From the NCBI GenBank assembly GCA_001414485.1, contig LLEY01000083.1, forward strand, positions 62,001 to 126,000: a DNA stretch of 64,000 bases, in the 5' to 3' direction. Both the position numbers and the translations under genes were made by a program. This DNA is from Calycina herbarum. Taxonomy: Eukaryota > Ascomycota > Leotiomycetes > Helotiales > Pezizellaceae. The notes below the pieces were generated by a model that was given only the letters and a program-made list of their open reading frames with translations, did not search any database and had not been told where the DNA came from. Position 1 is the first letter of the stretch. Every line of letters starts with the position of its first letter. Shown in pieces: positions 31,869-43,814 of the stretch.

Positions 31869-32822
31869 TCAATCAGCCTTTCCCACAAAACGAAATGTAC
31901 AACCATCCACTAACTTTCCGCCGTCCATCTCAAACGAACACCTCACAACCTCATATGCACTTGTCTCGTATTTCCTTAACGCATCCTCATCTTCCTTGGA
32001 AACCACTAGAAAAGTTGATCCTTCAACACAACTTCTTTCCGTTCCATCGACAAGAGCGTTGTATTTTCCATTTCCCCAAGTCTTTATCTCACCACCCGCC
32101 ACACTCGCGTGGTGCAAAACAGGGGTCTCGTTTTCTGCAAGAGAAAGTAGACTTCGGAGCTTATGAGTATTGGCTAGTGTGCCATAGAAAAAGTACCAGA
32201 CTGGGAAACTATTTTGACTTGGTGTGTATGAAGGACTTTCTTCGAGAAGATGTGGATCCTGGGGGCGGTACTGTGGAAGTGTTGCATCTTTTCCTAGTGT
32301 CGGATATATCGAGTCGTCGGACAATTCTTTGTACGCTTTTCCTTCAGGGACAAAGAGTGGTCTGAAAGTGTTGTTCTTTTACACGGAAAGCCAATTTTCA
32401 AGAGAGATTTTGGTTTTGCAGTCAACTTTGCAGAATGTAGCCCCTCCCTCTTCGCCAGTCCCATGGTAAACATGTGGAATTCTGGAAAGATTCGCAGCAT
32501 TTTGAACATTTTGTGGTGTCGAAAATGGGCCTTCGAGCTTGAGTGCATATATAGTGCGTGCTTGTGCAGGAGATAGCGGTATTTCGCATATCGCAGTTGA
32601 TGGAATCGGTTTCTTAGTGGTCTCTGTAATTGAAATGAGTTCTGCAGCCTTTTCATATGAATACCCGAAACGATCCTGCCACATTTTTATTGTTCTTTTG
32701 TGCTCGCTAGGTGAACCTGCATCGTCTTCGGGTTCATCGTATGCTGCATTGATAGCCAAGTTGTCTAATTCGTCAAGTAGGTCCATTGTAATTGAGGAAG
32801 TGCTGTTTGTTCTCGGATTCAA
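31869..32822 (-). pseudogene. Gamma-glutamylcyclotransferase-like (AIG2/GGACT) protein, cut by in-frame TAA
   Basis: A single frame of 318 codons runs from the ATG at 32822 to 31869 with one interruption, TAA at 32379-32381. The first part has a disordered start, a WQDRFGYSYEKAAELI segment, LSPAQARTIYALKLEGP, and CKTKISLENWLSV just before the stop. The second part begins immediately after in the same frame, reaches VWYFFYGTLANTHKL (the YGTL substrate-binding loop of the gamma-glutamylcyclotransferase fold) and ends with AYEVVRCSFEMDGG and CTFRFVG. A CAA (Gln) to TAA change would be enough. No intron with sensible ends removes the stop. The upstream half may still be translated; the GGCT fold itself would then be lost. 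Start could also be the Met at codon 13. Confidence 0.65.
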
Positions 32823-33771
32823 TTTTGAAAGTTGAATAGTTTGTTAAAATAACAGTGCAGTGGTATTGTTCTTCAAGTCTTAGTTGTTCTGGGTTCTTTG
32901 TATGGCCTATGTGGAGAACACAATGTTCTTTTAAATGACTTCTGGAGTGTGAGCTAGTATGAGTCTAGCTCTTATTTTCGGAGTCATAATATCCTAAATT
33001 CGAGGTCGGCTCAGTAGCTTCGAACCTACTTATTTTTCTATTTGGCTAGTCCGAACCTGGATATTCCAGTTTGATTGGTTTCGAAACCCACCCATTCTTA
33101 CGCAACAACCCAATTAGAATTTCTTTTTTTCAACCAGATAACCTCGTAATTGGGTGTAAAACGTGACATACACGTGACTGTCCTTTGTAACTCTTCCATT
33201 CCGTCACTATAAGCTGGAGCTAAATAGAGAGGAGGGGACTGTTACAATATCTTTCATATCTTAATCTCATCGAAGTCATGACAATTATCTTTCGGGGTGG
33301 GCATTTTTAGAAATGGTCATGCTTTTTGCGGTGCGGAGTAACTTGACAGCTTCCCTCGCAACATCGCGACGCCAACAAACATACAATTGCAAACCCCACC
33401 AACTTCTATCATCAAGGTCAGGAACCGCCGCAACTCCTTTTGTGTGTACTAGCTCATCATTCTTTCGGAGCATTGTAGGCAACTAAATCGATTGCGCAAA
33501 GACGACAGAACAGTGGGGAAGGTCGCTCATGTCACAAAATCCTCAAATGTCAGGAATACGAGCCCTGAGAGAGAATAGCCAGTTATCATAGTTCGTTCTT
33601 CAATTCATTCTTTGTCACGTCAGGCATCAATTTCGCATATTGCAGTTTATTCTATCTAAAATATAATTCATTATGATTAAGAAAATGAAGAGAATCTCAT
33701 CTCAAATTCTGCTCCCATAGGCTTTGATCTGGATACTCCCCGATTCAGCCTTTCTCATGAAGTCTACCCAC
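32823..33771. other. Intergenic, 32823-33771
   Basis: About 950 bp without a supported gene. A 65-codon minus-strand frame at 33285-33482 has no recognisable features. Confidence 0.4.
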
Positions 33772-34818
33772 TCATTCACGCGATCCCGTCTTTTGACGCC
33801 GCTTCTCAGTTAAAAGGAGAGCCTTGCGAGTCTCCTCGCGCAAGCGACGCTGGTAGTCGGTCACGGGAAATAATGGTTCGAACTCCAGCGAAGGAACAGG
33901 TGAGGGGCACTTTTCTACCTTTTCGTTTGACTCGGGCTTCTTCTTCTCCTCTGCTTGCGTGGCTGTATTGGTCTTATGAGTTGATTCGCGTACTGTCTCG
34001 TCCGTAGACGAAACATTTTCACCCTCCTTGTCATTTTCCGACAATGCCATAGACTGCATGGACTCTTCCATATCGTTGATCAGTTCCTCGATGAGATCAT
34101 CTTCGGAGAAGTTGAAGTCTTCACGAACTTGCTTCAACCTCAACAAATTTGCCTCCTCTTGGTTGAGTTTGGAAGTATGCGGAGTAATAGCTGGGAACAT
34201 GAGCTCCAACCTCTTCTCGTCTTCGGATGATCTAGGCTCGAACAAGTAGCCAGCGCAGATCTCTTTCAACTTCAGCCGGTTCCCCTCATGGACGTTGACT
34301 CGGGACTTCTCGCCAATTCTCGAACCTCGGTGAGAGCGGAGACGTCGATCGGGTCGTCGCTTGCTGCTTGATACTGAAAAGTCCGGGAGTGCTTTTGCGT
34401 CGTGTACCTCCGTGGAGCGACTTGGGAAGTCTCGGCTTGGTGGAGTTTGGTTTCTTGCCGCACTTCTATTCTGAGTTGGCTGTAGAGCTGCAGAAGCCCT
34501 CTGCGGTGCACGAACGTGGACCTCAATGGCTCGAGTATCAAGAGTCTCTGCATTCGAAACCGGGGCAATACTCAAATGGCCGACCGATCGGAGTTGACGA
34601 GCAGGAACTCCATTGTGTCTGCTCTCCCAGGGCAAGTCGGGCACTGGCGTCTGTTCTGGTATTCCGTTAGCAGCAACATGCACGCGGTCAATTACTGCTG
34701 AAGCATCGCTATCGCGCCGAAGGCCGATACACACGAAACTCATGGCATCATCGTCTTCCTGCTCCTCTTTTTTTTTCTTGAAAACTCTCGCAATGTTAAT
34801 AGCTCGTTGCCAAATCAT
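33772..34818 (-). CDS. Hypothetical protein, charged and mostly disordered
   Basis: A single open frame of 348 residues starting MIWQRAINIARVFKKKKEEQ. I do not recognise a family. The N-terminal quarter is basic, the middle is rich in Ser, Arg and Pro (likely disordered), and a more ordered, Leu- and Glu-rich part lies around residues 170-250 (for example LKEICAGYLFEPRSSEDEKR, then EEANLLRLKQVREDFNFSEDDLIEELIND). The C-terminal part has EFEPLFPVTDYQRRLREETRKALL, a probable helix, and a basic end. A possible 5'-leader intron begins GTAAGTTTAAATC upstream near 34885. No transmembrane or signal sequence. The initiation codon could also be the Met at residue 26. Length and composition favour a real gene. 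Confidence 0.55.
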   Translation of the reverse strand: MIWQRAINIARVFKKKKEEQEDDDAMSFVCIGLRRDSDASAVIDRVHVAANGIPEQTPVPDLPWESRHNGVPARQLRSVGHLSIAPVSNAETLDTRAIEVHVRAPQRASAALQPTQNRSAARNQTPPSRDFPSRSTEVHDAKALPDFSVSSSKRRPDRRLRSHRGSRIGEKSRVNVHEGNRLKLKEICAGYLFEPRSSEDEKRLELMFPAITPHTSKLNQEEANLLRLKQVREDFNFSEDDLIEELINDMEESMQSMALSENDKEGENVSSTDETVRESTHKTNTATQAEEKKKPESNEKVEKCPSPVPSLEFEPLFPVTDYQRRLREETRKALLLTEKRRQKTGSRE

Positions 34819-36558
34819 TTTGGGTGGTATTTCAAGTTTCTCGGTTTACCGTTTACCAATTTAGGTTAAAGAGATTTAAACTTACCTTCGCGTCTGTTAG
34901 AGAGTTCTAAAGAATTGATGAATTAAGGTTGTAGAGGTTCTAGGAAAACGTGTTTGTACCTAGCTTATTGTTTTGTTTTGAACTTTCAATGTAGAACAGC
35001 TATTTGGTCCTTTGATGACCTACGAATAAAGGGTAAGAAGACTGTCAGGTTTCCTGTCAACCCCTTCGTAGACCACAAAGAAAGATCCTTGTCACTTGCT
35101 TCAAATCTTTGTTGCAATTCTTGCATTTTTTGCATTATCCCATACCTATGTTCTTTGTGTTGTTGAAGAATACCATTATACTCGTCGTTGCAATCATCTC
35201 TAAGAGTTTGCCACACTGCCAACCCCTTTTTGGCTTCAATATTTCTCGCTAGCAAGTTAGAAACCAGCTTTGATTGCCAGAACTCTCACTGTTCTGTGGA
35301 CGCTGAGATCCCAGTGCGACCCATTCTTTTAGTTAACCGTTTACGGGAGCTCCTGGTGAGCCAAGAAATTTGCTATGAAAGGAACAACATCGCTTCAGAT
35401 TCCAGGTAATACGGGGACAATTGCTTGTTATTGTTTTATCACTGTGGCGCTTACAATGCAGAGAAAGGGGGGATCTTTTGACCCAGAGGAGCAAAATTAG
35501 GCAGCGAGAATTGTCTTCGCATGGTCGTGAGCATGCGAGAAGAGATTGCTCCTCCGTAAAAAGTAATTTCTGTACTTTCTTTTCGAGACTGGATTCTCAC
35601 CAGGTCCATATGTTTATGCTCTATTAGTATTACTCGGTGGATATCTTTTTTCTTACGAGATTTGTTTGGATCAGCTCCTCAACCCCGTGGATTCGAAAAT
35701 CGAATATACCCCGAGTCTTTTCTATGTCAATATGCAACGCCTACTGACTACGCCCTGTCGCCCAGGGTGTAATAATTGAGAAGACATCATAAATCAAATC
35801 TTTTCACAGCTCCATCTCAACTAGCTGACAATAACCAACCGAGCAGCTGCCCGAGTTCTACTGAAAAACTTGCTTTGATTCCTTCCGTCTTTCAGCCTCC
35901 ACAGTGTTTTCATCATTGAAATTCCAAGCATCAGTATAATTCTTCATTCTGATTGGCTGATTTTACGGGGGTTGCCAATATACACTTGTGCGAATGCCCG
36001 GGTTTTAGGCCGCAGTTTTAACTTTGATATTGCTGCAGTTTACCCCCATTTGTTTCTATCTCGTCCTCAAACTTCACTGACGGTTTAAAAGCTTTTGGTT
36101 AGCAACGATGCTATAATTAGTGCAACGGGGTCCTGCCCTCTCTGTTCGCTTAATTCCTGGGGTAAGTTTTCTTCAGGACAACTTTTCTTCGTATTATCTC
36201 CACATCTATAGGTTACCTCGTGCATTTCTTATTTGGTTCATGTTAGAGTTGGTAGCATTGTGCTTCGTATTCCGTGCCTCTGCATTTATTACTAGGCGGG
36301 GCCGATAAGCTGAAGGAGCAAACCGCGAAACTGCTCGAACAGCAATACCACTCCTACCCTAACCTTCCTAAAAAGATTTCTTCTAGGCCAAAAGCTTATG
36401 CTAAATTTTTAAAATTTGTTACCTGATATCCTGTCGGGTCTTCTTTCGGAACTCTTCATAATATATAAAAGGGTTTCAATCCCGCTCTTCGAAATTCCAT
36501 CATCACCTCATTCAAACCACACCAGAACACCCAGGTATCCAACAAATCAGCCACCACA
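34819..36558. other. Mostly noncoding, 34819-36558, with one possible exon
   Basis: A minus-strand frame at 34986-35255 (WQTLRDDCNDEYNGILQQH..., a helical, Gln- and Glu-rich 80-residue stretch) reads like coding sequence but I find no good start or splice partners; it may be a gene relic. The rest is noncoding. TATAAAA at 36464-36470 serves the next gene. Confidence 0.3.
36464..36470 (+). promoter_or_regulatory. TATA box of the secreted-protein relic
   Basis: TATAAAA about 90 nt before the ATG at 36559. The promoter looks intact although the gene is not. Confidence 0.5.
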
Positions 36559-37223
36559 ATGCTTTCAAACTTTCTTCTTCCCGTTACAGCTCTCCTAGCC
36601 TTCGCCTCAGCAGCTCCCCAAATCATCTCCCCACCACCTAGGTACAGGCGGTCCGACCTATTATGTTATACCAAACGCAAAACTCAATGGGCACCTTATC
36701 GATGGCCAGCTCATCAATGCCAATGGCGGAGGATTCTTTATTGGGAAAGAAACTTCTACGAACTGTCCCGGTGACTTTGATGGTTGCAGTTCTTTCACCA
36801 ACATTACCATGATTGGCTTCATAAACCACGATGGGTGGCGCAGGAAATCTGGTTTGTCTAAGCCAATTCAAGCCAAAGACACCCGACTGACAAAAACAGA
36901 CCGCTGCCGTCCCAGGAGGCCAAATAGTATACGTCAGCACTACAGGAGAATTGAAATACACCGCTCCCGGTTCTCCTATCATTCCGGAAGGAGGAATCGC
37001 CAAAGGATTCATTTATGTGGATAATTTCCCTACCGACGAAGCTATATATCAGTCAATCTATTGGCGTGGTCCAAAATGGGTTGCATGTCCGGTGGAAGAG
37101 GGGGTTTATCAAGTCTATGCTGCTTCGATTCAGACTAGCACTGACTGCCTTGAGATTGACATGCAAGTTAATGCCCGCACACGGGCAGCACCTCAGGCGT
37201 ATGAATATAGTGTTGCGGCCTGA
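36559..37223 (+). pseudogene. Secreted IgE-binding-protein-like (fungal surface protein family), frameshifted
   Basis: Starts with a good signal peptide (MLSNFLLPVTALLAFASAAP). The body then continues in the +1 frame from about 36641: an LNGHLIDGQLINANGGGFFIG segment and TNCPGDFDGCSSFTNIT. It shifts by one more base near 36831-36835 to GGAGNLVCLSQ. An in-frame TGA at 36888-36890 lies where a Trp is plausible. The frame then runs on to AAVPGGQIVYVSTTGELKYT and the end at 37223. Signal, NGGxFxIG, CP..C, and PGGQxVYVSxxGxLxxT are the order seen in small fungal secreted proteins often annotated as IgE-binding; their role is unclear. Two frameshifts and one stop make a functional product unlikely. 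Confidence 0.6.
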
Positions 37224-38297
37224 TTGTTGAGTGTTTGTTGGTGAAGTGGAGCGAGGATGTTGGAATTTGGGGTAGAAAACCTGGCTGAGGGGAAATAATT
37301 GGGGGTTTTCGAGATGACAAAGGGGTGGACGATGGATAATGGAGTAAAGTCTAATTTTTTGTTCCTGTGATGGCTCAATGAGCCTTTAAAATGAAAGGTT
37401 GTCGCGATATACTCATTTTTTTGTTACCTAATGATGGCCATGGACAGTTTGAGTTTTGGGACATTTTTGAATTATGACTTTATGACAGTTGGGCGATGAG
37501 ATGGAAAACTTTCTCAATTATAAGCAAGAAGAAAACTTATTGCCACTACTTGCAACTTCATTGAGCTGATCCTCAGCCTGTTTTGGAACTGCAGAATGAT
37601 TAAGACTTAGGAGCATGAAACCCCAGAAAATGGAAAAATGTATAGATAAGAAAGAGCGCTAGATAGTCAACAAATTACAAGTTGCACAATCAAGTTTATC
37701 CCAATCTAATAGGCAGTCTGTGAACGAGAAATCAAACGACTCCACTCCCCCCCCTCTAGGTTATTCTGGTCATTGAACACAAGTTATAGTTACAACGCAT
37801 GGTTCTCAAGTGAACACTAAAACCACCATAAGCCTGTAGTTGGCTTAGGAAAAGAAACAAGTCTCAAACAACTCGCCTGTTGAAAATTCAATGAAATAAA
37901 GAGCCTTTTGACTTGGGAGACAAGCGTTTCCCTGCGTGCAACTTCACAACATAACAAGATGCATAAATTCGACAAGGGTGACAGACGGTAGTTGATTGCC
38001 ATCGAATGATACAACAGAAGAGATACCAATCGTCACATCGCCAATTATGGTGGCTTGGGGGACTTGAAGACTGGGGTACGTAAAGTTCAGGGAATCGCTG
38101 AGAGAGACCATGTATTCTATTCCTTGTTCAAAAAGAATGGGTATAGCATATCAGAAATACGGAAGGTCTTCTGAGTAGGCTCTTTCGGGGACGGAAAAAG
38201 CTTCCCTTTTTATACTTTGTACACCCTGTGCGGAAACATATTTTCACTGCGACATAGTAATCGGAAAAATAAAATAAAAATAGGGGCCTACTCCGAA
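37224..38297. other. Intergenic, 37224-38297
   Basis: AT-rich sequence between the secreted-protein relic and the transposon. No supported gene. Confidence 0.4.
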
Positions 38298-38306
38298 TTT
38301 ATTTAT

Positions 38307-38444
38307 TGGTAATTGACAATTTTGTCCCTTAATTAATTTTTTATACCTAAAATGTCCCTTCAATCTTCGATTTATACCTAATTTATCCCTTAAATTTTTA
38401 AGGGACATTTTAGTTACAAATTAAGGGACATTTCAGTTAGTTAA
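38307..38444 (+). repeat. Left terminal inverted repeat of the transposon
   Basis: 138 bp beginning TGGTAATTGACAATTTTG. Contains internal short palindromes around TTAAATTTTTAA. Matches the right end in reverse complement with only a few, mostly C/T, differences. Confidence 0.9.
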
Positions 38445-41353
38445 GACATTTTTTTCACTTATTCTTTTACTTATACTAAAACACTAAGAAATCAATAAAG
38501 AAAGCAAATTTATATATTTCTATACTACCTATAAGGTACTAATTCTTACTTCGTAAGCTTTTGCGAGATCCCTCTTTAGGTAGAATACTCTAATCCTTTT
38601 ACTTACGGCTTTGACTTTTAGTACTTAAATTAACTCCTTAAGGCTCAGGATCGTCGATTTAAGTACTAATTCTACCCTTAATTTCTTCTAGAACTTAAAT
38701 AACACTGCCTATACTATTCTCGCCCTAAGATGCTGCTTCATTAGCCTCATCCTACGGAGCCTCTTGCTTAATAACCTCTCCAACGCTATATAATTAATCT
38801 AATATACTAGGCGTAAGTCGACGCCCTTCAGTATCTATAGTAGCTTCTCGATTAGTATAGTACTAATATCTATTAATTATACTCTAACTTATCCCCGCTC
38901 GTCGCTTCTTAATATTACCCTATCTATTTAAAACTTCTAGGAAGATTCCTAGCCTAATAAATCGCTTATTGATCCCTCTACCGCTAGTAGTATTAAATCG
39001 TTGTTGTACGTAATCTATAATTAGCTTAGCCTTGCTATCGTCGCTCTCACTTATAATTAAGGCCTTATCAAGCTTAAATGGCTCCTCTCGTTGAATACGA
39101 ATAGATTCGCTAAAAAAGTCCTCTTCCTCGCTCTCTAAGAAGCTATTAAATTCATCTTATACCCCTTCTTCATCCTCGGTATCTAAATCCTCCTTAAGTA
39201 ATGTTAAAACTCGGCTTCGGCGATAGGCAGCAATCCTTGTTCAAGTAGTAGGTTCCTCCTTATTATTAATACCTTTAAGAAAGACCTCTTAATCTACGAA
39301 CTCGTCGTCGCTTAAGTTACTATCACTCCCATTAATAAATTGAGCCTCTTTTACCTTCTACATATGCTCGTAAGCAGATGGCACTCTAGTATATGTTCTT
39401 GAATTATAACTAACTTCTTAATAATTACAGTACTTCTAATTTAAAAGTCGATATTCTCGACGGATACGTGCCTTCTTTAGTCGTCCTATGTAGCGCTCTC
39501 TCAGTAGTAGTAAAATGCTAGGGGTTACTTTAAGGTTATTAATCGTAAGAAATAGCTTAAATATAGTACTATATATTAATCGATAATTCGAGAGTAAATA
39601 GCTACAGTAGAAGAATTAGACGACGTCGATAGTAAGATACCAGTAATAAGCAATTATATATAAGCAAGGTGATTAGTAATCCTAGAAAGAGAGGCAAGAG
39701 TAAGTACGCTCTTTAAGGTTAACTCAGCAGCGGTGTTTTCTAGGTATAGTAACTTAGTATACATCTCTACTAGTAGGAATAACTTTATACTTTCTAGTAT
39801 ACTCTAATCGTTTAAGATAGAGCTTCTACGGCTTATTCAAGACCTTAGTATATTTAGTAGACTAATAGCAACGAGTATAAAATGTCTTTATAACCTAATC
39901 CTATATACTATTAAGCAATTATATTAGTAGACGATTCCGAATCTTACTTTATATTAAGTTTATACTCTTAACGATATTTAATATATTATAGCCGTATCGA
40001 GAAAGTCCCTAGCATTTAATTATATTATATACTAAGAATATATTAGTTAGAATCGTAGTAACGTATTCGAAGAGGGTTTTATTAGAGTACTTCTTCTTAA
40101 ACTTCGCTATCTAAGAAAAAGCCTCTTAGTACGTCTCCTCCTCTTTTATACGACAAAGTCTCTACCATAGCTGCCTAGGCTCCTAGCCATACTAGAAGGC
40201 AATATTATCTATAATATACTAACAATAAGCTAGAGCGTAAGCCTTCAGAAAGCTATACAGGAGTTGCTTTCGTAGGCCCTTTTAGCAGTTACTAATCAAC
40301 ACCCATTTATCGACATCCTCGTATATTACTCGAAGAGTTTAAAAGGCACCTACTATATAACCAAAATACTACTTCTACGACTTCTCGTCTTCCTTTAGTA
40401 ATAGCACCTAACAAATCAGTAGAATTTCGTCGTTAGTATTAATTATAATAGTAATCGCTAATACTATCTTAAACTTTAATCGAGTATATGTTATATCGAC
40501 TCTAGCAAAGTAGCATAAATATTTAACGGTATTACAAAGAGGTCCTAGAGCGATAAATATACTCTTAAACTCCTTTGTCTCCTCGTTAATCTAAAGGCGT
40601 ACGTAGTAAGTAGGATCTAAATTCTAGATGCTATTAGTATAATCTAACAAGAGTATAAATGACCTCTTCTCCTCCTTAAGGCTGTCGTTACGTTGCTTTT
40701 AGATAGCACGGTATACCTAACAAGCTAGTATCTTATAAGCTTTGCTATGTGACTTCTCGTTATTAACTAAGTTCTTCGTATTAAATTTAAGATCTCGATC
40801 AATAGAATCGCTATAGGTTTTAAGAATATATCATATACTATTCTTACTATAGTGATTTATATATGTATTTATAAGATAATTATAAGGGGTATAGGCTTGT
40901 AGGATAGTATAATGACTTTTGGTAGAAAGGATAATCTATAAGTAGAAGTTGTAATTCTCTCTCTTATACTTAAGCATAAAGCGCTCTAAATCTGACTTTA
41001 TAATTGTATAGGATTCATCTCTATTAAGAAGATAGACAACCGCAGCCTCCTTTGCTTCCTTAAGAGTAGGCTACTCCTAACCGATTCGTAGAACGCCCTC
41101 TACTATAAGAGTCTCTCTAATAGCGTTATCTTATTATTGTTATTACTTAAGTTGTTAAGATAGTGTACGACGTAGAGCTGCTAATACACGCTGTTTTACC
41201 TTCTCTCGATACTTAGAAGGGAGTATATTATTAGTAATAGTAATAGTAGATAGAGAGGATAGATGGAATATATTATAAAGGAATAGTAAGTTATAACCTA
41301 TAGTTTTTATTTACTTAAAAATAGGTATAAATACATAAGTAAAATAGTAAATG

Positions 41354-41491
41354 TTAACTAACTAAAATGTCCCTTATTTTATAACTAAAATGTCCCTTAA
41401 AAATTTAAGGGATAAATTAGGTATAAATCGAAGATTGAAGGGACATTTTAGGTATAAAAAATTAATTAAGAGACAAAATTGTCAATTACCG
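41354..41491 (-). repeat. Right terminal inverted repeat of the transposon
   Basis: 138 bp. Reverse complement begins CGGTAATTGACAATTTTG. First base differs from the left end (C versus T). Confidence 0.9.
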
Positions 41492-41500
41492 TTTATTTAT

Positions 41501-42292
41501 TAATACTAGTACAAGTTCTTAGATAGTTTGAATATGCTGTTGTCGTGTAGTACTTAAAGATAGCGAAAGAATCCTATGATTCAAGGGGTGTAAAAAGGGA
41601 AGTTTTTTGCGTCTCCGTAGACCTAGGGAAAAGAAGTAGTGAAAAAGGTTGTATCTAGAAATCCAATAGGAATTCGAGCCTTCTTGACCCGAGAGATTGG
41701 GGTTAGGAGTCGTGAAAGCTGCCCAGCTCCAATCTGGCCCTTGATAATTTGCATTTTGGACAATAGAGGGATTCGGGACCCCGAAATGTACAAATATTAT
41801 AGAACTTGAAAAGTTCCATAATATTCGTATAATAATTTGACAAGACAAACTGTAAAATGAATTGGATGGGAAAACTTGAAGATAACAACTCAATTATAGT
41901 AGAATGGTAATGTAATTCAGGGTGCCATACGCTGAGCGCGCCGCCTGGGCTGTGGTTTGCTCGGCTCATGAAACAGAACATCATCGCAATTGCAGGCTGG
42001 GATGGGATGGGATGGCCCACCAACACCTCCGCGAACCCCACGAATTGCCCGCTGTACCGTACTAACCTAGAACGACATGGCAATCCGAGGATTTCCGGGT
42101 TAGGTTCGCGATGGCGAAATTCCGCTGATAATGCTCCCCAGTTAAACAACTCTGACTCACGGCGAAGGTAGCTGCTCATTGCTGTTTATCTCGAAGACCA
42201 CCTACATAGAGAGACTTTAGCGCCGGCTCCCAAAAAGAGGTAGAGTAATTCGAAGATAGCCTGGAAACTTCAGATAGCCAGACAGCCTCGCA
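41501..42292. other. Intergenic, 41501-42292
   Basis: Between transposon and MFS gene. No supported gene; open frames on the minus strand lack features. Confidence 0.4.
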
Positions 42293-43814
42293 ATGGCGAC
42301 GAGATACCTACACCATGCTCTCGAAGAGCTGGGTCTCATCTCCCTCTGGGGATCCAACATCAACACCAAAATCCTCTGCCTACAGCGATTCGTCCGTCTT
42401 TTCGCCTATGGGGGCTCAACGCTTATCCTCGTCGATTACCTCGCTACCCTGGGCATCTCCAAAGCCAAGATTGGGCTCTTTATGACATTGACCCTCGCGG
42501 GTGATGTTGCCATTAGCTTGGTGTTGACGCTCTTCGCGGATAAGTTGGGAAGGAAAGCCATTTTAGCCGTGGGCGCGGTGTTGATGGCGAGCAGTGGGGT
42601 TGCCTTTGCAACTTCGAGTAATTATTGGGTGTTGTTGCTTGCTGCAGTTGTTGGTGTGATCAGTCCAGGGTATGTGCCAGTCAAGAAGTGAAGAGTTACC
42701 AACTGACGTGTGGCATAGAGGAAACGAAATCGGACCCTTTCGGGCGATTGAAGAATCAACTCTGGCTCACCTCACACCCGCCGCCAAACGTGGAGATATA
42801 TACGCCTGGTACATGTTGCTTGGGACTGCTGGGACAGCATTGGGAGTTGCAGCATCCGGCGGGTTTATCGAATACACGAGCGTTGGGCTGGGTTGGGACA
42901 ATATCAGTATATATAGGGCTTTGTTCTGGGCATACGCGGGATTTGGTCTCGTCAAACTCGTTCTCGTCTTATGTCTTGGTAGTGAGATTGAAGCCGAAAG
43001 GAAACCTGCAACCCCAATTCAAGACGCCGAAGTAGCGCCTCTTCTAGGGGAGAGTGCTGGTGTTGTGGAGATTGAGCCAAAGCAGTCCAAACTGCGCGCC
43101 CTAATCCCCGAGATCAGTAAAGGGAGCCGGTTAATTGTGGCGAATTTGTGTATCCTGTTTGCCCTGGATTCATTTGCCTCTGGCTTGGTCACCCTGTGAG
43201 TACTTGATTGTATGGCGAGACAGAGTTTGGCTAACAAGTCTAGATCCTGGGTCTCATTCTTTTTCCAAGAAAAGTTCAACCTCACAGGAGGAAGACTAGG
43301 CTCCTTGTTTTTCGTAACGAATATCATCGCCGCCTTTTCTATGCTCGTTTCTTCGTCCATTGCGAAAAGGATCGGGAACGTCAAAACAATGGTCTTCACC
43401 CATCTTCCCTCCTCGCTTTTCCTCGCCTTTATACCAGTCCCCTCGTCCCTACCTTTGGCAATGCTATTCCTCGTTCTTCGCTCCTGCACAGCGTCAATGG
43501 ATGGAGTGCCTCGTTCCGCATTTCTCGCCGCCGTGGTGCTTCCTAATGAGAGAACTGCTGTTATGGGTGTGATCAATGTCGTAAAAACAGCCTCTCAGAG
43601 TCTTGGGCCTCTTACTACTGGACTTCTGGCACAATACAAGCTTTTCTGGGTTACTTTTATTGTGGCTGGGGCATGTAAGGTTACATATGATCTGGGAATC
43701 TTGGCCGTTTTTGCAGGACACAAAACGCATGACGATCTCGCAGAGGAGCGACGACAGGCAGCACATGAGGAGGCAGAGAGATCTCGACAAAGAGAAACTC
43801 ATGATGAGCTTTAA
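42293..43814 (+). CDS. MFS transporter
   Basis: Three exons, 42293-42669, 42719-43195 and 43244-43814, encode 474 residues with 11-12 membrane helices. The loop between helices 2 and 3 has LFADKLGRKAILAVG, a close form of the MFS signature GxLaDrxGrr. The second half begins with SWVSFFFQEKFNLTGGRLGSLF, typical after the central loop, and has an SIAKRIG loop. The central loop (EIEAERKPATPIQDAEVAPLLGES) is short. Intron ends are GTATGT/GCATAG and GTGAGT/TCTAG. The substrate cannot be told. The protein resembles uncharacterised fungal drug/H+-antiporter-like or small-solute members. Charged C-terminal tail (EERRQAAHEEAERSRQ). Confidence 0.9.

Larger units (their letters stand above)
38298..41500. 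mobile_element. Decayed DNA transposon, Mutator-like by structure
   Basis: The element spans 38307-41491 (3185 bp). It has 138-bp terminal inverted repeats, nearly identical and differing mainly by C/T changes. It is flanked by a 9-bp direct duplication TTTATTTAT at 38298-38306 and 41492-41500. Long inverted ends with a 9-bp target duplication are typical of Mutator-like elements, and the size resembles fungal members of about 3 kb. The inside is very AT-rich and full of TAG/TAA. On the minus strand a protein-like reading is still visible in long pieces, with TAG stops scattered where Gln (CAG) would fit, from about 41200 down to about 38900. This is what RIP (C to T, mostly at CpA) would leave. 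The superfamily call rests on structure; no DDE residues were identified. Confidence 0.82.

Noticed and set aside
33285..33482. 65-codon minus-strand frame
   Set aside because: No signal, domain or partner exon; composition gives no support.
37817..38029. 70-codon minus-strand frame next to the transposon
   Set aside because: No features; AT-rich spacer.
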